This document shows, in pieces, positions 32,014-40,521 of a DNA stretch of 64,000 nucleotides. A model generated the notes under the pieces. That model made no database searches and was not told the origin of the DNA. It saw nothing but the letters and a program-made list of their open reading frames with translations. This stretch comes from an uncultured bacterium (GTDB taxonomy: Bacteria; Planctomycetota; Phycisphaerae; Phycisphaerales; UBA1924): the NCBI GenBank assembly GCA_903834785.1, contig CAILKP010000061.1, forward strand, positions 62,001 to 126,000, written 5' to 3'. The translations under genes and the position numbers were made by a program. Within the stretch, counting starts at the first letter, position 1; the number at the start of each line of letters is the position of its first letter.

Positions 32014-33873
32014 TCAGGAGGGCTTGGCGTTGCTGCTAGCGGAGGAGGATGAGTTGCCGGCCTGCCGGGCGTTGTGGACCTTTTCCAGGAAGAGCAGCTC
32101 GATCATGTACTCATAACAGGACATGAGACTGGCCAGGTGCCAGCCGGCGCGGCCGTCAAGGAAGCCGAGCTTGAAGAAGTACATGTAGATGAAGCGCACC
32201 CAGGGCTTTGCGGGGATTCGCGGCCAGATGTCGCGGCGGAGCAGGAGGCGGTACTTCAGCAGGTCGCGGAAGAGCTTGCCGGCGCGGGCGGCCCGGTCGG
32301 AACCGGTGACCATTTTGACCCACTCGTCGCTCTCCATGTCCGCGTACTTGATGTGCTTGGTCAGGTACTCGTTGATGCTCTCACGGCGGATGTGGAGCAT
32401 GAGATCGCGGAGGTAGCCGGTGGGGCCGTCGCAGATCATGTGCTCGTGGACGGAGCGGTCCTCGTAGCGGCAGGTGCCGCGCTGGAAGAGGCGGAGGTTC
32501 CAGGAGGGGAACGCGCCGCTGTGGCGGATCTCGCGGCCCATCATGATGACGACGCGGTTGACGAAGTAGCCGTTGGCGGCGGTCGGATTCGACACCAGGG
32601 CGCGGAGTTCCTCGATGAGCTCGGGGGTGAGGCGCTCGTCGGCATCGATGATGAAGATCCACTTGCCCTTAAACGGCAGGTTGTCGATGCCCCAGTTCTT
32701 CTGCTTGGAGTAGTTCTCGAACTTGTGCTCGACAACGGTGGCGCCGGCCTTGCGGGCGAGTTCCTGGGTGCCGTCGGTGCTGAAGGAGTCGAGGACGAAT
32801 ACAGGGCCCACCTGCGCGACGTTGCGCACGGTCTCGGAGATGTGCGAGGCCTCGTTGAGGGTCGGGATCATGAACTCGATGAGGGGCTCACCGCCGGGGC
32901 CGGTGGGGAACGGCTTGACGGTGGCGAGGTTCTCTCCGGTGTCGATGTTCTGGTTGAGGAGGCGGCGGACCTTGCGCTCGTTACGCTGCTGCCAGTTGCG
33001 CTCGTGCTCAACGGTCTTGAGCTCGACCCAGTACTCGTACATGCTGATGAGCGTGGAGTAGCGAAGGCCGATGACGCCGTCAAGGAAGCCCAGGCGGACG
33101 ACGTTGTCGTAGAGCCAGCGGAGGGGCCCGCGGAAGCGCATGCGGAACGAGTAGTTGCGTCCGGCGCGGCGGCGGCTGGCGACCTCGCCGGTGAAGAGCT
33201 CACCCAGACCGGGGCGGGGCAGGGCCCGCATGCGGGCGGCCTCCAGGGCCATCTGGTCGGAGTAGACGTTGTGCTTGCCGAACCAGCGGCGGAGGCCGGT
33301 GCGGAAGGAGGAATGCTCGAAGTGCGAGTCCAGCGAGCCGAGCTTGCCATCGACGACGGGGTTGCGGCGGTCGGGCTCGAAGCGGACCTTGCCGGGGCGG
33401 ACGAGGCGCACCAGCCACGTGGGGTAGCCGCTGGAGTGGCGGACCCAGCGGCCGAAGAAGACGACCTTGAAGCGGACGCGGAAGGCAACGGCGGACTGGT
33501 CCGGGCGCGTGATCTCGCGGAGGATTTCCTGGCGGAGCTCGGGCGTGACGACCTCGTTGACGCCGCAGATGTAGACCCAGGGGCTGCGGTAGGTGACGCT
33601 GGTGAGGGCGAAGTTGCGCTGGGCGGCCTCATCGGCGGCATCGCAGGCGACGACGCGGACGTTGGCGAAACCTGCTGCTATGGCGCGGGTGCGATCCGTG
33701 GAGCCGGCATCGACCACGACGACTTCCTGAGCCCAGGAGAGCCCGGCCAGGCAGGCGGCCACTTCGACCTCATCGTTGCGCGTGAAGACGACCACGCTCG
33801 GCGGGATGACGCCGGAGGGAGCGGTGGTCGGAGGCACGGAGGGTGCCTGCTGGTTGTTCACGCTCTCTGACAT
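32014..33873 (-). CDS. Tandem GT2 glycosyltransferase, first domain degenerate
   Basis: Two GT2 domains of the WaaE/KdtX type are fused in 619 residues. Domain 1 spans about residues 20-290 (SVVVFTRNDEVEVAACLAGL, EVVVVDAGSTDRT), domain 2 about 325-600 (FMIPTLNEASHISETVRNVA, VFVLDSFSTDGT). Domain 2 has the catalytic DxD as IDADER. Domain 1 has lost it: the aligned positions read YICGVNEVV, so it is probably inactive. Both domains share the following ~200 residues (GRWVRHSSGYPTW / GREIRHSGAFPSW; FLDGVIGLRYSTLISMYEYW / FLDGRAGWHLASLMSCYEYM), showing internal duplication. Part of the polysaccharide operon; 69 bp after the epimerase gene. Confidence 0.9.
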   Translation of the reverse strand: MSESVNNQQAPSVPPTTAPSGVIPPSVVVFTRNDEVEVAACLAGLSWAQEVVVVDAGSTDRTRAIAAGFANVRVVACDAADEAAQRNFALTSVTYRSPWVYICGVNEVVTPELRQEILREITRPDQSAVAFRVRFKVVFFGRWVRHSSGYPTWLVRLVRPGKVRFEPDRRNPVVDGKLGSLDSHFEHSSFRTGLRRWFGKHNVYSDQMALEAARMRALPRPGLGELFTGEVASRRRAGRNYSFRMRFRGPLRWLYDNVVRLGFLDGVIGLRYSTLISMYEYWVELKTVEHERNWQQRNERKVRRLLNQNIDTGENLATVKPFPTGPGGEPLIEFMIPTLNEASHISETVRNVAQVGPVFVLDSFSTDGTQELARKAGATVVEHKFENYSKQKNWGIDNLPFKGKWIFIIDADERLTPELIEELRALVSNPTAANGYFVNRVVIMMGREIRHSGAFPSWNLRLFQRGTCRYEDRSVHEHMICDGPTGYLRDLMLHIRRESINEYLTKHIKYADMESDEWVKMVTGSDRAARAGKLFRDLLKYRLLLRRDIWPRIPAKPWVRFIYMYFFKLGFLDGRAGWHLASLMSCYEYMIELLFLEKVHNARQAGNSSSSASSNAKPS

Positions 33874-33942
33874 TCGGTCAATCTTGGGCGGTCTGTTGTG
33901 ACGAGGGGTGCGGGGTGATGGGGCAGGAGAAGGGGGAAACGG

Positions 33943-34932
33943 TTAGCGGGAAACCAGGGCGGAAGTGTTGCCGGCCGGAGCGGCGAACATGCGGCGGATT
34001 CCGGCGGCAAAGTCGATGGTGACCTCGTAGCCGAGCAACTCGCGGGCGCGGGAGATGTCGGCGACGCTGTCGCGGATGTCACCGGCGCGGGCGGGGAGGA
34101 ACTCGGCATCGGCCGGACAGCCCAGTGCGGCGGCCATATGGCGGAGGACGGAGAGCAGGTCGGTGCGGATGCCGGTGCCGATGTTGATTGGCTCGCCGCA
34201 GAGGGGGCGGGGGCTGGCGGCGGCCAGGAGGTTGGCCCGCACGACGTTACTGACGTGGACGAAGTCGCGGGTCTGGCCGCCATCGCCGAAGATGCGGGGG
34301 CGGGTGCCGGCACGGAGGGCTTTCTCAAAGGCGGAGATGACCGCGGCGTAGGCGGAGTTGGCGTTCTGCCGCTCGCCGAAGACGTTGAAGTACCGCAGGG
34401 CGGCGGTAGAGAGGCCGAAGTTGCGGCTGTAGGTCTGGCAGAGCAGCTCGCCGGCGACCTTGCTCATGGCGTACGGCGACCAGGCATCGGCGGCGCGATC
34501 CTCCTGACAAGGCAGCACCGGGTTGTTGCCGTACGCGGCGGCGGATGCGGCGAACATGACGCGGCGGACACGGGCCTTGCGGGCGGCTTCCAGCACGTTC
34601 TGCGTGCCGACGATGTTGACCTGGGTGCACTCGGCGGGATGCTCGACACTGACGGGAACGGAGACCATCGCGGCCTGATGGAAGACGAAGTCGCAGCCGG
34701 CGATGGCCTGGGTGAGGGTCGCGGTATCGAGGACCGAGACGCGGAAGAGCTCGCCGCCCTCGGGCACGTTCTCGGCAAAGCCGCCGGAGAGGTCGTCGAG
34801 GACGCGCACGTGGCCGCCGAGCGCGGCCACCGTGCGGCCGATGTGGCCACCGATGAATCCAGCGCCGCCGGTGATGAGCACGCGGCTGCCGCGGAAGGCC
34901 TGGACGACATGTGCTGGGAACTGATCGGTCAT
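33943..34932 (-). CDS. NAD-dependent epimerase/dehydratase (UDP-glucose 4-epimerase-like)
   Basis: Extended SDR with GGAGFIGGHIGRTV near residue 22 (Rossmann glycine loop), FHQAAMVSVPVSVEHP, and the catalytic Y-x-x-x-K in YAMSKVAGELLC. It also has LRYFNVFGERQNANSAYAAV and GDGGQTRDFVHVSNV as in UDP-glucose/galactose 4-epimerase and UDP-GlcNAc epimerase relatives. First gene of the six-gene polysaccharide operon, 329 residues. ATG at 34932 is chosen over an upstream frame (to 35451) which is a shadow of the SMR transporter gene. Confidence 0.9.
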   Translation of the reverse strand: MTDQFPAHVVQAFRGSRVLITGGAGFIGGHIGRTVAALGGHVRVLDDLSGGFAENVPEGGELFRVSVLDTATLTQAIAGCDFVFHQAAMVSVPVSVEHPAECTQVNIVGTQNVLEAARKARVRRVMFAASAAAYGNNPVLPCQEDRAADAWSPYAMSKVAGELLCQTYSRNFGLSTAALRYFNVFGERQNANSAYAAVISAFEKALRAGTRPRIFGDGGQTRDFVHVSNVVRANLLAAASPRPLCGEPINIGTGIRTDLLSVLRHMAAALGCPADAEFLPARAGDIRDSVADISRARELLGYEVTIDFAAGIRRMFAAPAGNTSALVSR

Positions 34933-35102
34933 TGACGGTACGTTATCGGTCTTATCGCGCACGAAACAGGCGGATGCTAGCCGTATCGGCCCGCAGTCCC
35001 CCCAGCTTGCCCCAGCGAGTGTCGCCAGATGGAGATTCCTTGCGTGATTGAAGGAAACGTCGGAAACGGGGCATCGGCAGGTTTTGCGTGGGGCCGAACG
35101 GA

Positions 35103-35432
35103 TCAGGTTGCCGTGGAGAGGAGCTTGAGCCCGACGACACCGGCGAGAATGCTGAGGATGCAGAGGATTTTGAGGATCGAGGCGGGCTCGTTGTGATACG
35201 CCATGCCGATGATGGCCGCACCGATGCCGCCAAGGCCGGTCCAGATCGCATATGCAGTTGAAATCGGAATATCCTTGGCGGCCCGTGCGATGAGGTACAT
35301 GCCGATGCCGGCGGCGGCGATGAGGCCGAGGGTGGGCCAGAGGCGGGTCCAGCCCTCGGAGGCCTTGGTGAGCGCGATCATCGTGATCTCGGCGATGACG
35401 GCGCCGGCGAGGCAAAACCATGCGATGTTCAT
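35103..35432 (-). CDS. SMR-family (EmrE/SugE-like) small transporter
   Basis: This 109-residue protein has four membrane helices, starting MNIAWFCLAGAVIAEITMIAL with the conserved Glu of TM1 at about residue 15, then WPTLGLIAAAGIGMYLIARA, IPISTAYAIWTGLGGIGAAI, and ILCILSILAGVVGLKLL. It follows the SugE/EmrE pattern. These are dimeric proton antiporters for quaternary cations or guanidinium. ATG at 35432 gives the standard length. Transcribed in the same direction as the DUF5658 gene upstream (34 bp gap). Confidence 0.93.
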   Translation of the reverse strand: MNIAWFCLAGAVIAEITMIALTKASEGWTRLWPTLGLIAAAGIGMYLIARAAKDIPISTAYAIWTGLGGIGAAIIGMAYHNEPASILKILCILSILAGVVGLKLLSTAT

Positions 35433-35466
35433 GGGCCGAGGGTACGGCCAACGCCGCGGGGGCGGG

Positions 35467-35949
35467 TCAGCGATCGGTGATCGAGACCCAGTCGTGCGGC
35501 TCGACGGAGACGACGTGGATGGAGTGCTCGGCGGCGAGGGCGGCGTAATCGGCGTAGAAGCCCCAGCGGATGGCGAGCCAGACCATGACGGCGGCACAGA
35601 GCCAGGTGGCAAGTTCGACGGAAAGGCGGGTGCGGAAGCAGATAAAGGTGCCGCAGGCCAGGCCGGTGAGAAGCAGCTTCCAGGCCCCCAGGAGCCACTG
35701 GCAGTCGAAGCTCATGATGTAGCGGGCGATAGGGTTTCCCTCGGCCATGCCGCCGGAGGTGAGGAACATGAGGGTGATCTGCAAGTCAGCGATGCTGATG
35801 AGCAGGATCATGGCACAGAGGATGACAACGCGGAAGGACCTGCGCCGGGCGGCCATGGCCATAACGGACATAGCGGGACTGCTGACACCCCCCGCTGCTG
35901 GCAGCAGGGAGGAAGCCAGATTGGTTGGGCCTAGTCCGATGGTGCTCAT
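35467..35949 (-). CDS. DUF5658 family membrane protein
   Basis: 160 residues with hydrophobic segments at about residues 41-66, 84-100 and 111-127, and the family stretch LISIADLQITLMFLTSGGMA, then EGNPIARYIM. Function unknown. The first 33 residues (MSTIGLGPTNLASSLLPAAGG...) are low in charge. ATG at 35949 is preceded by AGGAG 6 bases upstream, a good site. Divergent from the large PQQ gene at 36133; the 183-bp gap between them holds the promoters of both. Confidence 0.8.
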   Translation of the reverse strand: MSTIGLGPTNLASSLLPAAGGVSSPAMSVMAMAARRRSFRVVILCAMILLISIADLQITLMFLTSGGMAEGNPIARYIMSFDCQWLLGAWKLLLTGLACGTFICFRTRLSVELATWLCAAVMVWLAIRWGFYADYAALAAEHSIHVVSVEPHDWVSITDR

Positions 35950-35960
35950 CGCGTGCTCCT

Positions 35961-35974
35961 GACAAGAGCTTGTC
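35961..35974. promoter_or_regulatory. Inverted repeat GACAAG-AG-CTTGTC, possible operator
   Basis: A 6-bp perfect inverted repeat with a 2-base spacer lies 12 bases upstream of the DUF5658 start, in the shared promoter region of two divergent genes. This is a typical size for a dimeric regulator site, but short enough to occur by chance. Confidence 0.3.
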
Positions 35975-36132
35975 GGACAGAGTCAATCGGGAAATCAGCG
36001 GTGGTGTGTTAATCTGGGCGGTAAACTCGGCGTGGGGAAAAGAACCCAGTTGGTGGTGGAGCGGTAACAGATAGAGACGGCCGAGAAGCAGATCGTGCGG
36101 GCACCGCTGCTGACCGAGAACCCGGAGTGTCG

Positions 36133-39100
36133 ATGAAGACGAGCGTGAACCCGAGCGAATCCGCGAGTAACAAGCGTGCAGCAGTGACTGGCAATGGCCG
36201 GGTGGCCGCGGGGCGGCCGGCGGCGCTGCTGCTTGCAGTCGGGCTGGCCATGACGACGGTGTGGGGGGGCATGGCTGCAGCACAGCAGCAACCGATTGAT
36301 CCGCTGGCACTGCCGGTTGCGGCTCCACCGGAGCCGATGGGCTTCATCGCAGACTCGCCGGTGGCGGCGGACACGCTGCGGCGGATCGGCGAGCACATTC
36401 GCGGGAACAACATTGAGCCGGCTGCCGCACTGCTGCGGCAGTTGCTGGCCGAGCAGCCCCACGCGCTGGTGCCGGTGCAGAGCGACCCGGACCTGCACGA
36501 ACCGGTGCGGAGCCACGCGCGGCGGCTGCTGGCACTGAGCCCCCCACTGCTGCAGCGGGTGACTGATGCGCTGACGGCAGAGACCGAGCGGCTGACGGCG
36601 GCTGGCGACTGGGCGACGCTGGAGCGGTCGTGGTTCTTCACCGCGGCGGGGCAGCGGGCGGCGGTGGAACTGGCGCGGGAGCACATCGCGGCGGGGCGAT
36701 TTGATGCGGCGGCGCTGACGCTGGCGGATCTGGCGGCGTTGCCGGCGGTGGATGCGTCGGCGGCAGCGCAGGCCAAGGTGCTGGGCGATCAGTTGGCCAG
36801 CGTGCCGGCATCAACGCTGCCGAAGGCGATCAGCTCGCTTGACCCGCAGCCGGCGCTGGCTTCCGATGCGCTGGCACCGATGCCGCTGGGAACGCTGCGG
36901 ATGGACGGTGCACGGGATGCGGTTGCCCCGGTGAACAACCGGTTCGATCGCTTTGAGATGATCAACGAACCGCTGGGGCCGACGCACCGGAACTTCCCGA
37001 TTCTGGCCGACTCGACGGTGTTCATCGCCAGCGCGCGGACACTGGCGGCGTGCGAACTGCCGGACCTGCGGGTGAAGTGGAAGACCGACATCCTCGCGGC
37101 GTTCGGGCTGGAAGACCCGCTGCGCGACCGGCCGCAGATGGCCCGGTTCAACCGCGGCTTTACCAACCCGCTGATCGAGGAGATCTCGACGGTCACGTGG
37201 TTCGGGCGGCTGCCGGGCAAGGGCGGTTCATCCCCGGCGGGCGTGCTGGTGGCGGTGGCGACGTTCGAGGACACCTCAGTGGGCACGCCGGGGCAGTTCC
37301 TCGTCGGTGTGGATGCCGAGACGGGGCAGATTCGCTGGGCACACCTGGTCGAGCAGCTTGACAAGTCGCTGGAGGGCAACGCGACGGTGCGCGGGAGCGT
37401 GCTGGCCAGCGGGGACACGGCGGTCGTGAACATCCGCAAGTACCAGCCGGATCGGCGGCTTGGGGCGGCGTACTTGTTCGGCCTTGATGCCTGGACGGGT
37501 GAGGTACGCTGGCTGACGGCGGTGACCTCCGCCGGTGTGATGCCGCAGGTGCGGGGCGGCACGGCGACGGAGCTTTCCAGTGTGGAACGCGGGATCGTGT
37601 ATCACGCCGACCGGCTGGGCGCAGTCTCGGCACACCGGGCGCACGACGGGCGCGCGATGTGGGTGCGTCGCGTGGCGACCGAGCCGCTGGATGCGGGCAT
37701 CTCGACGCGGCCGTTCATGGCCAGCGGTCCGGTGCTGACTGAGAAGACTGTGATCTCGATCTCCGCCGAGCGGCGGCGGATCCGGGTGATTGACCGCGGG
37801 ACGGGCGCGGCGGTGGGAACGTTCCCCTCGTCATGGCTGGAGAGTCCGCTGTACATGATCACAGCGGGAACGAAGCTTGTGGCGATCGGTGAACGATCGA
37901 TGGCGGTGGTGGAACTGGCCAAGCTGCCGGAACTGATCGATGCGGCGAAAGTTGACGCGATGCGGCCGCCGGGGGGCGCCATCAGCGTGCTGGGGCTGAG
38001 CACGCCCAGAGGCGGATGGGCACGGGCGGCGGCGGTGGGCAACCAGATCGCGATCCCGGAAGTCAGCGGGCTGACGATGGTGGACCTTGGCACGATGCAG
38101 CCGCGCTCGGTGCGGCTGGACGCGGCGGGGAATGTACTCTCAACGGGCAGCGGTGTGCTGCTGAGCAGTGACACGACGCTGGCGAGCGTGATGTCACTGG
38201 ACAGCGTGCTGGGGACGCTGCGGCGGAACCTGACGCTCGCACCGGCGGATGACGCGGATAACCAGCGAGCAAGTTCGTGCGAGCGGCTGGCACGACTGTC
38301 GGTGCGGCTCGGGCGGACGGAACTGCTGGCCGAGGCGGCCGAGGGCTTCCCCGGCAATGCGCTGCTCGCCGGAAGCCGGGACCGCACGGAGGTGCTGGGG
38401 CTGACACTGGCGGCGGTGTTTGACGGAGCGAGCGGTGACATCGGCCGGCGGCTAGTGGCCAGCCAAGAGCGGCTGGCGGTGGATGATGCAGAGCGCGGGG
38501 CCGTGGCGCTGGCTGCCGCGGTGCTGGCAGTACGCAGCGGGGAAGCAATGAGCGGCTTTGAGCGGGCCCAACTGGTGGGCAGCACACCGGCCCAGGCGGC
38601 GGGCGTGTACCGCGACTCGCGGATGACGATGCGGATCGGCGACGAGGCGATCAACGTGATGCGGAGTGCGCTGGCGGCGATGGACAAGCGCCAGCGGGCC
38701 GAGGTGGAGCGTCGCGCCGCTGTCGAACTGGCGGCTCTGGCGGCCGATGGATCTGCGGAAGCGCTGTCGAACTTCGCCAGGCGATTCCCGGCGACGGCCA
38801 GTGCGGCGACGGCCCAGGAACGGGCGGCGGAGCTTGCCGCTGGCGGCGGGTCGCTGCCGCGGCGGGCCCGGCTGCTGTTTGATGCCGTCCGCACGCTGAC
38901 GGGGCTTGTCGCCGCGGGTGTGGAACCGGTGGCACCGGCGGCACCTGCTGCTGCGGCCGCTGAGACGCTGGTGGCTCAGCGCGATCGCGTGGCCGGGCGG
39001 CTGCGGACGCTGCTGACCGAGCAGTCACTGTCCGGCGCGCTGGAGCAGTTGGATCAGGTGCTCGCCGGGAGTTCTGCGAAGGCAAAGCCGACGACGGGCC

Positions 39101-40494
39101 TGCGTCTGGCGGCCGGTGGTGTGCAGTCACTGCCGGGCTGGGCGATTGCCGAGCCGCTGCTGGCTGATGGCGGAGCGGACCAGCCGGCGGAGTTGCTGCT
39201 GCGGCATGAAAGCGGGCGGATTGCACTGTTTGCAGCCGGCCCCGCGGCCGGCGATGCCGGCGGCGGGGTTGTGGGCGCTGGCGGACCGGCCGCTGCGGGG
39301 GGACCGGCAAACGGGCCGCTGGCAGAGCGGTGGAGCGCCCCGGCCAGCGAGCCGACGGATGTGCTGACCGCTGATGCGGGCAAGGTCCTGCTGATTGATC
39401 GTCGTGATGGAGCGATCCGCGCGATTGAACGTGCAACGGGCAAGCCGATGTGGCAGAGCAAGCCGTTCACCCAGCTTGCACCGCCGGCAGCGAATGCGGA
39501 GAAGCCCGGAGAAGACGCCGGCAAGGGCGCACCGCTGATTCAGGGTGGACGGCGGCTTCCATTTGGACGCGGCGCTGGTGACTCGCCCAGAGGCAGCGAA
39601 GAGTTGCTGGTTTCCACCGATGGCAACACCATCGCGATCGTGCAGCGGAGCGGGGCCGTGGTGCTGCTGTCGTCGGCCACCGGCGAACTGGTCAAGGCCA
39701 CCCGAGTCGCGGGCGTTGAGCGGATCGCTGACGCGAAGCTGCTGGCCGGGGTGCTGGGCATCGTCAACTCGCTGCCGGGGACGGAAGAGTCGCGGCTGAC
39801 CATTCTGCCTGTGGCCGGGGGCGATGCTGTGGCGGCGGCGTTGCCAGCGAGCATGGGGCCGCTGCGTGCGGTGCGGGCGACGGAGTGGGGCGAGCTGGTG
39901 GTCGTTGGCGAGCACGGCATCGCGTGCTTTGACGGGCAGAATGTCCAGCCGCTGTGGATGATTGATGAGGGCGTTGCGGCGATCAGCGAGGCATGGACCG
40001 CCGGCAGTACGCTGGTGCTGCTGGATACCGAGCGCCGCGTGTGGACGGCGGCGCTGGATCGCGGGACGATGTCGGCGAACCCGTCGCTGCGGGGCACCTC
40101 GCTGCCGAGCGGCGCGGTGCGGGTGTCGCGGCCGCCGCTGGGCACGCAGGCACGGGCCGAGGGCACCTTTGCGATCTCCACGGGTGCGGGGCTGTCGATC
40201 ATCAGCCAGTCGGGCGCCATGCTGGGCAGCGATGCACTGGACCTGGCCGACGGGCTGCTGCCGCCGGTACGGGTGGGCGGGACTTTCTTTGCGGTATCCA
40301 CCGTCACGGCGCGGGTTCGCGATGAGCAGTTGGTGTTCAACGTCCACGCGCTTGATGCCGGCACGGCGCGGGCACTGTGGTCGGGCTCGCTGCTGCTGGC
40401 GACGCCGGCGCACCGCGTGGCCGCGTGCGGCGACCGGCTGGCGATTACCGCGGGGCACAGCACCGTGGTGTATCGGACCGAGCCGGTGCGGTGA
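36133..40494 (+). CDS. Very large secreted PQQ-like beta-propeller protein with N-terminal helical repeats
   Basis: 1,453 residues. A signal peptide (RPAALLLAVGLAMTTVWGGM ending AAAQ) is followed by an N-terminal TPR-like helical region (about residues 70-230: ADTLRRIGEHIRGNNIEPAA, LLRQLLAEQPHALVP). Next is a first propeller (about 270-620, with blade motifs such as LVGVDAETGQIRWAHLVEQL, AYLFGLDAWTGEVRWLTAV, YHADRLGAVSAHRAHDGRAM), a helical middle (about 690-950) and a second propeller (about 1000-1450: IRAIERATGKPMWQSKPF, VVLLSSATGELVKATRV, LDAGTARALWSGSL). PQQ-like propellers often bind other proteins in the cell envelope. ATG at 36133, GGAG 5 bases upstream. Immediately followed by two OGT-like genes. 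Confidence 0.85.
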   Translation: MKTSVNPSESASNKRAAVTGNGRVAAGRPAALLLAVGLAMTTVWGGMAAAQQQPIDPLALPVAAPPEPMGFIADSPVAADTLRRIGEHIRGNNIEPAAALLRQLLAEQPHALVPVQSDPDLHEPVRSHARRLLALSPPLLQRVTDALTAETERLTAAGDWATLERSWFFTAAGQRAAVELAREHIAAGRFDAAALTLADLAALPAVDASAAAQAKVLGDQLASVPASTLPKAISSLDPQPALASDALAPMPLGTLRMDGARDAVAPVNNRFDRFEMINEPLGPTHRNFPILADSTVFIASARTLAACELPDLRVKWKTDILAAFGLEDPLRDRPQMARFNRGFTNPLIEEISTVTWFGRLPGKGGSSPAGVLVAVATFEDTSVGTPGQFLVGVDAETGQIRWAHLVEQLDKSLEGNATVRGSVLASGDTAVVNIRKYQPDRRLGAAYLFGLDAWTGEVRWLTAVTSAGVMPQVRGGTATELSSVERGIVYHADRLGAVSAHRAHDGRAMWVRRVATEPLDAGISTRPFMASGPVLTEKTVISISAERRRIRVIDRGTGAAVGTFPSSWLESPLYMITAGTKLVAIGERSMAVVELAKLPELIDAAKVDAMRPPGGAISVLGLSTPRGGWARAAAVGNQIAIPEVSGLTMVDLGTMQPRSVRLDAAGNVLSTGSGVLLSSDTTLASVMSLDSVLGTLRRNLTLAPADDADNQRASSCERLARLSVRLGRTELLAEAAEGFPGNALLAGSRDRTEVLGLTLAAVFDGASGDIGRRLVASQERLAVDDAERGAVALAAAVLAVRSGEAMSGFERAQLVGSTPAQAAGVYRDSRMTMRIGDEAINVMRSALAAMDKRQRAEVERRAAVELAALAADGSAEALSNFARRFPATASAATAQERAAELAAGGGSLPRRARLLFDAVRTLTGLVAAGVEPVAPAAPAAAAAETLVAQRDRVAGRLRTLLTEQSLSGALEQLDQVLAGSSAKAKPTTGLRLAAGGVQSLPGWAIAEPLLADGGADQPAELLLRHESGRIALFAAGPAAGDAGGGVVGAGGPAAAGGPANGPLAERWSAPASEPTDVLTADAGKVLLIDRRDGAIRAIERATGKPMWQSKPFTQLAPPAANAEKPGEDAGKGAPLIQGGRRLPFGRGAGDSPRGSEELLVSTDGNTIAIVQRSGAVVLLSSATGELVKATRVAGVERIADAKLLAGVLGIVNSLPGTEESRLTILPVAGGDAVAAALPASMGPLRAVRATEWGELVVVGEHGIACFDGQNVQPLWMIDEGVAAISEAWTAGSTLVLLDTERRVWTAALDRGTMSANPSLRGTSLPSGAVRVSRPPLGTQARAEGTFAISTGAGLSIISQSGAMLGSDALDLADGLLPPVRVGGTFFAVSTVTARVRDEQLVFNVHALDAGTARALWSGSLLLATPAHRVAACGDRLAITAGHSTVVYRTEPVR

Positions 40495-40521
40495 GGCGAT
40501 CAGGGACGGTGGGCGGACACC

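Noticed and set aside
33943-35451. Epimerase extended to 502 residues
   Set aside because: The extra N-terminus is the shadow of the SMR transporter gene; MTDQFPAHVV at 34932 starts the conserved fold.
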